Position numbers and translations under genes: made by a program. From NCBI GenBank assembly GCA_035547915.1, contig DASZTS010000012.1, positions 25,386-89,385 of the forward strand: 64,000 nucleotides of DNA, read 5' to 3'. The DNA comes from DASSFG01 sp035547915 (lineage in GTDB: Bacteria > Planctomycetota > Planctomycetia > Pirellulales > JAICIG01). Numbering within the stretch: the stretch's first letter is position 1; every line of letters starts with the position of its first letter. Below are positions 51,108-58,366 of this stretch, one piece after another. Below the pieces are notes generated by a model that was not told where the DNA came from, did no database searches, and worked only from the letters and a program-made list of their open reading frames with translations.

Positions 51108-51247
51108 AACGATATGTGATCCGGCCAAGCCGTCTGCCCCCTGAGACGGGCATCTGGATGGGCGACGGTATCATTGAGGCGATTCGTGTGCCGGGTGCCC
51201 TCGGCCGTTTGCCGCCCGCCGGCGCGTGCGGTTTTTTCACGTCGCGA

Positions 51248-51253
51248 TACAAT
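51248..51253 (+). promoter_or_regulatory. Possible -10 box (TACAAT) ahead of the gene at 51260
   Basis: TACAAT ends 6 bases before the ATG, implying a leaderless transcript. No convincing -35 box was found. Confidence 0.35.
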
Positions 51254-51259
51254 GTGGCT

Positions 51260-51463
51260 ATGCGAGAACCGCACGATGCACACCAGCCACCGTCGAGCAA
51301 ACGCCTCGAATACCTCAAGGTCTGGGTGGATCGCCGCATCGCCCGAAGTCATCTGATGCGGGCGAGGTGCGCCGAACGCATCCGCAGAGCGCACGAACTG
51401 GAAACGCGGTACGAGCGATGGCAGGAGCGATCTAGGCTTTTGACGTTCCCGGCCGAGTCGTAG
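51260..51463 (+). CDS. Small highly charged hypothetical protein
   Basis: A 67-residue frame, Arg-rich and probably helical: KRLEYLKVWVDRRIARSHL and AERIRRAHELETRYERWQE. ATG at 51260 follows a TACAAT box. The regular charge pattern argues for a real protein, but no family is recognised and the 5' part of the longer frame from 51116 has random composition. It lies 11 bases before the DENPYQAP gene. Confidence 0.45.
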   Translation: MREPHDAHQPPSSKRLEYLKVWVDRRIARSHLMRARCAERIRRAHELETRYERWQERSRLLTFPAES

Positions 51464-51474
51464 CCCACGACCCT

Positions 51475-51798
51475 GTGCCGACCCCTTCGCTATCCTCTGG
51501 AACGGACGAGAACCCGTACCAGGCGCCGGAGGATTTCGAAGAGCCGGAGCCGGCGCGACGGGCCATCGGTCCCGCCACCTGGGGAGCCATCGGTCTGGGA
51601 CTGAGCGCATCCTTCGTGTCTCGGTTCCTCCACCACGGCCCGTCGGCTGTCGTCATCAGTGGCTTCGCAGTCGGAATGGCTCTCTTCCTGTTCGGTGTCT
51701 ATATGCGGCCGACGTCGCGCGCCCGCCGGTGCGCAAAAACCCGGGGCCCCGTTAGCCACTGGTTTCGGATTTTTCTTGATCGCGGTGGCAAACGGTAA
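51475..51798 (+). CDS. Small DENPYQAP-type membrane protein
   Basis: A 107-residue protein. After a short polar start, TDENPYQAPEDFEEPEPARR carries the DENPY(K/Q)AP signature shared with the gene at 12813. It is followed by one or two hydrophobic segments (GAIGLGLSASFVSRF; SAVVISGFAVGMALFLFGVY) and an Arg-rich tail. GTG start at 51475. The tail from about residue 80 (TSRARRCAKTRGPVSHWF) may be out of the original frame, as in the other copy, but this is not clear. Function unknown. Confidence 0.6.
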   Translation: MPTPSLSSGTDENPYQAPEDFEEPEPARRAIGPATWGAIGLGLSASFVSRFLHHGPSAVVISGFAVGMALFLFGVYMRPTSRARRCAKTRGPVSHWFRIFLDRGGKR

Positions 51799-51881
51799 TC
51801 ACTACCGAACTTTCCGCGCTCTTGCCTTGTCCGGATGGTTTTGGGAAACAAGAGCGGTAGCGTCACCGGGAGAACGAGCCG

Positions 51882-53333
51882 CTGTCGACCGACACCGAAC
51901 ATCGAGTTGAGCAACAGAATCGCCAGCCGGGGGGGCTGCGCGAGACGCTGACCGTCGCGCTGCCGCTGATCGCCTCGACCGTGTCGTGGACGATCATGAT
52001 CTTCACCGACCGGGTCTTCCTGACCTGGTATTCGGCCGATGCGGTGGCCGCCGCGTTGCCGGCCGGCAACATCGCCTTCACGGTGGTTTGCTTCCCGCTC
52101 GGCCTGGCCTCCTATGTGAACACGTTCGTCGCCCAATATCACGGCGCGAACCGCCCCGAACGGATCGGCCCGGCCGTCTGGCAGGCGTTGTTCATCGGCA
52201 TGCTTTGGGCCCCGCTGGCGATCGCCACGATTCCGTTGGCACCCCGCATCATCGCCGCGCTCGGACACGACGAAGCGGTGGCCCGCTACGAACTCGACTT
52301 CTACCAGGCCGTCTGTTGGGGGGAAGCGACTCTGCCGCTGGTCGCGGCGCTTTCGGCCTTCTTCACGGGCCGCGGCCGTACCCGCACCGTCATGATCGTC
52401 GACACCAGCGCGGCGAGCCTGAACGTGCTGCTCGATTATCTGTGGATCTTCGGTCACGGCGGCTTTCCCGAAATGGGGGCGGCGGGCGCCGCCTGGGCCA
52501 CGACGCTTGCCACCTGGCTGCGGTTGATGACCTACCTGTTCTTGTGGTGGCGTCCGGAATTGCGCCGCACCTACCGCACCTTGTCGGGTTGCCGATTCGA
52601 CCGCCAGTTGATCGGGCGGCTGCTCTGGTTCGGCTTCCCGAACGGTTTGCAGTACCTGTTCGAGATGGCCGCCTTCAGCATCTTTCTGATCCTCGTCGGC
52701 CAGATGGGCAAGCGCGAACTGGCGGCGTCGAATCTGTCGTTCAACCTCAATTCATTCGCCTTCATGCCGATCCTGGGCATCGGCTTGGCGGCCAGCACGC
52801 TGGTGGGCCAGCGCCTGGGCGAAAACAAACCGCAGCTCGCCGAACGCTCGACGTGGTCGGCCTTCAAGCTGGGCGGCGGCTTGATGGCGATCGTCGGCAG
52901 CCTCTACCTCCTCGCCCCCGACGCATTGCTCTATACCTACAGCATCAACAGCGACCCGCGGCAATTCGCCGAGCTACGCGGGCAGGCGATCATCCTGTTG
53001 CGATTCGTGGCGTTCTACTGCCTGTTCGACGCCATGAACATTATCTTCTCCGGCGCACTGAAGGGCGCCGGCGACACGGGCTTTGTGTTGGTGACGACGC
53101 TCTTCCTATCGTTCGTCGTGGGGCTCGGCACCTGGATCGGCGTCCGCTACCTCGGCATGGGCCTGTACTGGTGCTGGTCGCTCGTCACGGCCTGGGTCTG
53201 CCTGCTCGGCCTGGCCTTCCTGCTGCGCTTCCTCTACGGCCCCTGGCGCACCATGCGCGTCATTGAAAAAGCCGACATTCACCTGCACGCCGAGTCCGGC
53301 GAGCCCGAACGCTGTCCGGGTGCGGCCAGCTAA
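51882..53333 (+). CDS. MATE family efflux transporter
   Basis: A 12-helix multidrug/toxic-compound exporter. Family segments include IMIFTDRVFLTWYSADAVAAAL, LPLVAALSAFFTGRGRTRTV, IVGQMGKREL-like LILVGQMGKRELAA and ILGIGLAASTLVGQRLGE. The only ATG/GTG starts (GTG 51981) would delete half of TM1. The frame stays open upstream to a TAG at 51858 and codes for LRETLTVALPLIASTVSWTI, which is the natural TM1. The sole start candidate there is CTG at 51882 with GGGAG 9 bases upstream, giving about 483 residues. The CTG start is my inference. Substrate unknown. Confidence 0.88.
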   Translation: MSTDTEHRVEQQNRQPGGLRETLTVALPLIASTVSWTIMIFTDRVFLTWYSADAVAAALPAGNIAFTVVCFPLGLASYVNTFVAQYHGANRPERIGPAVWQALFIGMLWAPLAIATIPLAPRIIAALGHDEAVARYELDFYQAVCWGEATLPLVAALSAFFTGRGRTRTVMIVDTSAASLNVLLDYLWIFGHGGFPEMGAAGAAWATTLATWLRLMTYLFLWWRPELRRTYRTLSGCRFDRQLIGRLLWFGFPNGLQYLFEMAAFSIFLILVGQMGKRELAASNLSFNLNSFAFMPILGIGLAASTLVGQRLGENKPQLAERSTWSAFKLGGGLMAIVGSLYLLAPDALLYTYSINSDPRQFAELRGQAIILLRFVAFYCLFDAMNIIFSGALKGAGDTGFVLVTTLFLSFVVGLGTWIGVRYLGMGLYWCWSLVTAWVCLLGLAFLLRFLYGPWRTMRVIEKADIHLHAESGEPERCPGAAS

Positions 53334-53385
53334 GGCGTCTTAGGTGGACATCTTGTGCGATGCGTATCATTTTTTCCTCACCCCT

Positions 53386-53414
53386 TTGACCATCTTTCTC
53401 GCCTGCATTAGCAT
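53386..53414 (+). promoter_or_regulatory. Predicted promoter of the methyltransferase gene
   Basis: TTGACC, a 17-base spacer and TAGCAT, about 90 bases before the methyltransferase ATG. Confidence 0.5.
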
Positions 53415-53503
53415 ATGGCGGCAATCGCCCAGATATGCACACCTGACCAGTCTATATTGCCAGGAATGGCATCGTTTGATCGCGATATAAGGATGGGGGT
53501 GGG

Positions 53504-54736
53504 ATGCTCAACTTGAACTCGATCGAACTGTTCGCGGGGGCCGGTGGGCTCGCGTTGGGCACAGCGCGCGCGGGATTCAAACACGTCGTCGTCTTGGAAA
53601 AGGATGATGACGCTTGCAAAACGCTTCGCCGAAATCGGTTGGGTGGGGTGGAATTCGTTCGGGACTGGGAAATCGTCAATGGGGACGTGCATAAGTACGA
53701 TTTCAGCCCGCACCGCGGCAAGGTTGGTTTCATTTTCGGCGGACCACCTTGCCAGCCATTTTCACTAGGGGGAAAGCATCGCGGCAAGGATGACCATCGT
53801 AATCTTTTTCCAGAGGCAGTCCGTGCGGTACGCCAAGCAGAACCAATGGCGTTCATGTTCGAGAACGTCAAGGGGCTTTTACGGCGGAGCTTTGCAAATT
53901 ACTATAGTTATATTATCCATCGGTTCCGTTTTCCGAGCGTTGAGCCACGCAGGGACGAGGATTGGGTTAGCCACTTAGCAAGGCTTGAAAGACTCTATAC
54001 TTCTGGCAAAGCTTCCGACATCTCATACAATGTTGTCTACCGATTGTTGAATGCGGCGGAATACGGCGCTGCCGAGGGCGTACCTCAGCGCCGCGAAAGG
54101 GTATTTATTGTTGGGATTCGCGCTGATCTTGGCATTGAATTCTCGTTTCCGACGGAGTCGACGCACAGCTACGATGCGCTACTCCATGATAAATGGCTAT
54201 CCGGTGTCTACTGGGACCGGCACTCGATTCCTAGCCGCCAGCGGCCGCGCGTACCCGATGCGATTCGCCGTCGCGTCGAAGGGTTGACGTTGATTGGCCG
54301 CGAGTTCCTCGGCGATCCTGTACGAACAGTTCGCGATGCGATCGCGGATTTGCCGTCTATTGCGGTTGGCGAAGTATGCAGTAACGTCGCGAATCATTAT
54401 CTTAATCCTGGAGCAAAGAGCTATCCGGGTCACTGCGGTAGTCCCTTCGACGAGCCAGCGAAAGCGCTGAAAGCGGGCGACCACGGGGTTCCCGGTGGCG
54501 AAAACATGCTACGCCTCCAAGATGGATCCGTCCGTTATTTTTCGGTGAGGGAGTGTGCTCGGCTACAGACCTTTCCAGACGATTGGTCGTTCGCCGGATC
54601 GTGGACTGAAAGCATGCGTCAGCTCGGCAACGCTGTACCTGTCAAGACGGCCGAGTTGGTCGCCCGCCGGCTACGGGAAACGGTCGAGGCGAGATTTAGC
54701 AACCGTTTTTCGCCAACCAATCGTCAGCGAAAATAG
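53504..54736 (+). CDS. DNA (cytosine-5) methyltransferase of a type II restriction-modification system
   Basis: A 410-residue C5 methyltransferase. Motif I LFAGAGGLALG (9-19), motif IV GPPCQPFS with catalytic Cys83, motif VI ENVKG (120-124), motif VIII QRRERVF, and motifs IX/X (SVRECARLQTFPDDW, QLGNAVPV). The partner nuclease at 54696 is Eco29kI-like; Eco29kI cuts CCGCGG, so methylation of an inner C of CCGCGG is a reasonable guess. The base composition is clearly more AT-rich than the flanking genes, suggesting transfer. Its 3' end overlaps the convergent nuclease gene by 41 bases. Confidence 0.92.
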   Translation: MLNLNSIELFAGAGGLALGTARAGFKHVVVLEKDDDACKTLRRNRLGGVEFVRDWEIVNGDVHKYDFSPHRGKVGFIFGGPPCQPFSLGGKHRGKDDHRNLFPEAVRAVRQAEPMAFMFENVKGLLRRSFANYYSYIIHRFRFPSVEPRRDEDWVSHLARLERLYTSGKASDISYNVVYRLLNAAEYGAAEGVPQRRERVFIVGIRADLGIEFSFPTESTHSYDALLHDKWLSGVYWDRHSIPSRQRPRVPDAIRRRVEGLTLIGREFLGDPVRTVRDAIADLPSIAVGEVCSNVANHYLNPGAKSYPGHCGSPFDEPAKALKAGDHGVPGGENMLRLQDGSVRYFSVRECARLQTFPDDWSFAGSWTESMRQLGNAVPVKTAELVARRLRETVEARFSNRFSPTNRQRK

Positions 54737-55553
54737 CGGTCCATTTCTCTCGGTCTTCGGCTAGTAGGGCCAAGAAGTGCTTCTGAATTCCGTCGATGAC
54801 AAATTGGGGCGTTCGCCCCTGTCTGGATGTTTGCTTAGCCGTCCACTGGCGACTGCCATGTAGTACGTCCCAAGCGGATAGCTCCTTTCGCGCGATGTCG
54901 CCATGCTTTCCAATGCCAGAACAAACCCGTGACTCCTTGTTCCAAACAGGGCTGTATCGGCGAATCAAGAAATCTTCGGCCGCCTTTTCGAGTCCACTTT
55001 GTACGACGAGAAAGCGGCATAGGAACTCGTGGTCGTCGAGGTTCGACGATTGCTTGATGCTCTTCTTGAAGTGCTCGTTGATCCGACCAAAGAGTTTTGT
55101 GCCTTGGAGTCTCGGCGTCGCGGCGTTGGGCGTTTTTGGGCTGGCGGACCCGACGTAGATCGGGCAATTCGTTTTCTTTATTGCGCCGTAGGCTGGAAGG
55201 TCTCCCTCGTAGTAAAATGCGTAAACCCCGGAGCCGTAGAATTTTTTGATCGATGAAAGGCCCACCTTCTCGCTTTGTTCGAGCCGATAGACGATGACTT
55301 CACCGATGGTCTCAGGGTTCGTCAGATCGAAGACTGAATCCGGCAGTAGGACGTCGTCTAGCCTGTCTTCGAGTGCAGCTAGATGGACATTCACCTCTCG
55401 CAGCTTTTTGAGCAACTTCCGGCAGCCGGGCGCGTTCGAGCCTGCCCACAACGGATCCGGCAATGCGATTTCTGCGATTGCCGACAACCGCTCGATGATT
55501 AGATCAATCGAGAAATCAATGCTTTTTCGCTTGCGCTGTGGCCTTGGTGGCAT
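54696..55553 (-). CDS. Eco29kI-family GIY-YIG restriction endonuclease
   Basis: A 285-residue nuclease. GIY-YIG residues map to Tyr111 (GSGVYAFYY), Tyr133 (PIYVGSA), Arg157 and His161 (FGRINEH), Glu193 (EKAAEDFL) and Asn205 (PVWN). The Arg-His and Glu-Asn spacings (4 and 12) equal those published for Eco29kI (R104/H108, E142/N154), whose target is CCGCGG. Specificity of this homologue is inferred. The gene is convergent with the methyltransferase and divergent from vsr, all in an AT-richer island. Start at ATG 55553. Confidence 0.85.
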   Translation of the reverse strand: MPPRPQRKRKSIDFSIDLIIERLSAIAEIALPDPLWAGSNAPGCRKLLKKLREVNVHLAALEDRLDDVLLPDSVFDLTNPETIGEVIVYRLEQSEKVGLSSIKKFYGSGVYAFYYEGDLPAYGAIKKTNCPIYVGSASPKTPNAATPRLQGTKLFGRINEHFKKSIKQSSNLDDHEFLCRFLVVQSGLEKAAEDFLIRRYSPVWNKESRVCSGIGKHGDIARKELSAWDVLHGSRQWTAKQTSRQGRTPQFVIDGIQKHFLALLAEDREKWTAIFADDWLAKNGC

Positions 55554-55580
55554 GGAAAAATATTTGATCTGTTGTTCACA

Positions 55581-56048
55581 ATGGATACTTTAACGGTCGC
55601 CGAGAGAAGTCGGCGAATGTCATTGGTTCGGGCTAAAGACACCAAGCCAGAACTTGTCGTGCGTCGACTCGTGCACTCCCTCGGGTATCGTTATCGCCTG
55701 CACATTAGCTCGCTCCCCGGATGCCCCGACTTAGTATTCCCAAGTCGGCGCAAAGTCATTCTGGTGCATGGTTGTTTTTGGCACCAGCACTCATGTAAAC
55801 TAGGCGATCGAATGCCAAAATCTCGTCTCAAGTTTTGGCGACCTAAGCTTGAGCGAAATCGACTCCGCGACACAGAGACCATGCGTTCGCTGAGGCACCT
55901 CGGGTGGCGCGTGCTAATTGTCTGGGAATGCCAGATATTTGGCAAGCCGCGCGCTCGCTTAGTGAAGAGGATATGCGCGTTTCTGGAGAGAGATGCAAAC
56001 AAGAAGGCGCAGCGTCCGGCCAAACGTCGTCGTAACAAAAGCAATTGA
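55581..56048 (+). CDS. vsr: Very-short-patch repair endonuclease
   Basis: A 155-residue Vsr endonuclease that nicks at T:G mismatches arising from deamination of 5-methylcytosine. MSLVRAKDTKPELVVR contains the metal Glu24; Asp50 (LPGCPDLVF), His63 and His68 (VHGCFWHQH) correspond to E. coli Vsr E25, D51, H64 and H69. The zinc-site Cys/His cluster is present, as is the C-terminal LGWRVLIVWECQI. ATG at 55581. It is paired with the C5 methyltransferase, as expected, and lies 27 bases divergently from the nuclease start. Confidence 0.93.
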   Translation: MDTLTVAERSRRMSLVRAKDTKPELVVRRLVHSLGYRYRLHISSLPGCPDLVFPSRRKVILVHGCFWHQHSCKLGDRMPKSRLKFWRPKLERNRLRDTETMRSLRHLGWRVLIVWECQIFGKPRARLVKRICAFLERDANKKAQRPAKRRRNKSN

Positions 56049-56050
56049 GC

Positions 56051-57154
56051 CTATAGCTCGATCGGAAATGGGCTCAGGCACTCGACGCCGGTGGCGGTGA
56101 CGAGGAAGTCGTTCTCCAGCCGGATGCCGGCTCGCAGTTCGGGCGAATAGAGGCCCGGTTCGGCGGTGAAGACGTCGCCTTCCTCGAAATGGTCGTCCCA
56201 TTCGGAATTGAGGTGCGGCGCCTCGTGCGGAAAGAGACCGATGCCGTGCCCCAGGTGGTGGTCGAAGCTGCCGGGCATGAACGCATCGAGGTGCGCTTTG
56301 ACCTCCTTGAAGACACCGCGGCAGCTCACGCCCGGCTTCACCGTCCGCTCGATGATCGGGAACACGGCGGCCAGGCGTTCCCAGGCGGCGTGCTGCTCGT
56401 CGGTCGGAGTGCGGTTGACGGCGATGGCCCGGCAGTTGTCGGCAAAGTAGCCGCGGAAGGCCGGCCCGAGATCGAGGATGTACAGCTCGCCGTCGAGCGC
56501 GCGGCGGTTGCGGGGAGGGCCACCCTTCTCGCCGCAGGCGTAGTCGTTTCCGGTGCCCGTGAGCATCTCGCCGAACTCGACGACCGCCACGGCTTGGAGC
56601 TGATCGAAGACGTCGAGTTCGTTGATCCCCGGTTCCACGATCTGCCGGGCGCGTTCATACATCTTGCCCGTGGCGGCGATCGCCTTCTTCAGGCGGGCCA
56701 ACTCGTCGGCTTCCTTGCGACGCCGCAGCCGATACAGGTCGGGCTCGACGTCGACCAGCGGCGGTCCGATGGCCGCCGATAGATGTGGGCTGGAACAAGA
56801 AAACTCGACGCCGACCCGTTTGCCCTTGGCCTTACCGGCCAGGTGCTTTGCGAGCGCGGCGGAACAGGCATCGCGCTGGTCGTTGCGCAGCGTACCGAGC
56901 TTCCGCGCGTCGTAGAGCACCACGTCGTCGGCCGCCGCGACGGGCTCTGCCTGCGGGGCGACGAGCGTACACCGACCGTCGGCCGCCAACACGGCCGCCG
57001 CTTGCAGCAACCAGGCGAAGCGCGGCCCCGTCAGCCACTGCACGTGCTCCGCCGCCTGCACGACGACGAAATCGAGACGCAGGCGCTGCATCTCGTCGAG
57101 CAGTCGCCGCTGCCGGCGCCGGCAACATTCGACGTTGATATCGAGGTTGTTCAT
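56051..57154 (-). CDS. M24-family aminopeptidase (Xaa-Pro aminopeptidase type)
   Basis: A 367-residue pita-bread metallopeptidase. The N-terminal creatinase-like domain (residues 1-135) is followed by the catalytic domain with all five dinuclear-metal ligands: Asp in ILDLGPAF, Asp in FADNCRAI, His in HHLGHGIG, Glu in TAEPGLY and Glu in RLENDFLV. It cleaves N-terminal residues, probably next to proline. It forms a loose run with two further peptidase genes on the minus strand. Its stop lies two bases from the vsr stop, marking the right edge of the restriction island. Confidence 0.9.
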   Translation of the reverse strand: MNNLDINVECCRRRQRRLLDEMQRLRLDFVVVQAAEHVQWLTGPRFAWLLQAAAVLAADGRCTLVAPQAEPVAAADDVVLYDARKLGTLRNDQRDACSAALAKHLAGKAKGKRVGVEFSCSSPHLSAAIGPPLVDVEPDLYRLRRRKEADELARLKKAIAATGKMYERARQIVEPGINELDVFDQLQAVAVVEFGEMLTGTGNDYACGEKGGPPRNRRALDGELYILDLGPAFRGYFADNCRAIAVNRTPTDEQHAAWERLAAVFPIIERTVKPGVSCRGVFKEVKAHLDAFMPGSFDHHLGHGIGLFPHEAPHLNSEWDDHFEEGDVFTAEPGLYSPELRAGIRLENDFLVTATGVECLSPFPIEL

Positions 57155-57250
57155 GGGAACGGTGAGGCTGAGTCCTTCCGTTCTGCTTCGCGGCCGTGCC
57201 GGGAGTGGGGCGAACGGAATGCGTTCCGTTCTACGACCTGCGAGCGAAAA

Positions 57251-58366
57251 CTACAACCCTGCGTTGAGCGGCTGCAAGTCGTCGGGCAGGAAACGGCCGT
57301 CTTTGCGGAGCAGCTTACCGTCGAACCAGATCTCGCCGCCGCCCCAATCGGGAGTCTGGATCAACACCAGGTCCCAGTGGATGCGGCTGCGGTTGCCGTT
57401 GTCGCACTCTTCGTAGGCGTTGCCCGGCGTCAGGTGGATCGAGCCGCCGATCTTTTCGTCGAAGAGCGTGTCGAGCATCGGCTGCCGCACGCGGTTGTTA
57501 CAGCCGATCGACCACTCGCCGATGTAGCGGGCGCCTTCGTCCGAATCGAGCACCTGGTTCAGCTTCTCGACCTCGCCCGTGCACTTGGCGCGCACGATGC
57601 GCCCTTCGCGGAACTCGAATTCGACGTCGCGGAAGATCGTGCCCTGGTAGCGCGAGGGGGTGTTGTAGCGGATGGTGCCGTTCAGGCTGTCGCGGATCGG
57701 CGCGGTAAAGACTTCGCCGTCGGGGATGTTGCGTTGGCCGTGGCAGGCCCGCACCGGCATGTCGCGGATCGAGAATTCGAGGTCGGTGCCCGGCCCGACG
57801 AGGCGCACGCGATCGGCCGCCTCCATCCGCCGCACGAGCGGTTCCTGATCGAGCGCCATCTGGGCGTAGTCGGCGGTGCAGACCGAGTAGTAGAACTCCT
57901 CGAACGACTCGCTGCTCATGTTGGCCGCCTGGGCCATCGCATCGGTCGGATAGCGGAGCACCACCCAGCGCGTCTTGGGTACGCGGATCTGGCTGTGGAC
58001 GCGATGCCACCAGAGCCGCTGGAAGAGGTCCATCCGCTCGATCGGCACGTCGGCGAATTCGCTGGAGTTGGCCGCCCCGCGGATGCCGATGTAGGCGTTC
58101 ATCTCGTCCATGCGCCCCTTCTCGAAGTCGCCCGCCAGACCGAGACTGGTCTCGCTGGCCGAGCGATAGAGCGACCGCAGGATGGCGTTATTCTTCCATG
58201 TGACGAGCGTGTGCGCGCCCCGCTCCGCCGCCAACTCGATGAGCCGTGAGACGAGGGTTGGCTGCGGCAGGTCGAAGGCCTCGATCAACAGCTTGTCGCC
58301 CGCGCGGATCTGGCAACTGTGGTCGATCAGGATTTCGGCGAGGCGGTCGAGACGAGCATCTTGCAT
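57251..58366 (-). CDS. M29-family aminopeptidase (thermophilic metalloprotease type)
   Basis: A 371-residue dinuclear metallo-aminopeptidase of the AmpS/PepS/AmpT family. Landmarks include an N-terminal DHSCQIRAGDKLLIEA, the middle GTDLEFSIRDMPVRA, the metal-ligand region IPDGEVFTAPI with Glu, GTIRYNTPSRYQGT, the YIGEWSIGCN segment, and the C-terminal HLTPGNAYEECDNGN and SRIHWDLVLI with His and Asp ligands. Broad-specificity removal of N-terminal residues. The gene begins one base before the S41 protease stop (adjacent), so the peptidases may be co-transcribed. Confidence 0.88.
   Translation of the reverse strand: MQDARLDRLAEILIDHSCQIRAGDKLLIEAFDLPQPTLVSRLIELAAERGAHTLVTWKNNAILRSLYRSASETSLGLAGDFEKGRMDEMNAYIGIRGAANSSEFADVPIERMDLFQRLWWHRVHSQIRVPKTRWVVLRYPTDAMAQAANMSSESFEEFYYSVCTADYAQMALDQEPLVRRMEAADRVRLVGPGTDLEFSIRDMPVRACHGQRNIPDGEVFTAPIRDSLNGTIRYNTPSRYQGTIFRDVEFEFREGRIVRAKCTGEVEKLNQVLDSDEGARYIGEWSIGCNNRVRQPMLDTLFDEKIGGSIHLTPGNAYEECDNGNRSRIHWDLVLIQTPDWGGGEIWFDGKLLRKDGRFLPDDLQPLNAGL

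Noticed and set aside
53504..56048. Prophage or integrative element carrying the restriction system
   Set aside because: No integrase, phage gene, tRNA target or direct repeats were seen at its edges; only the restriction genes themselves look foreign.
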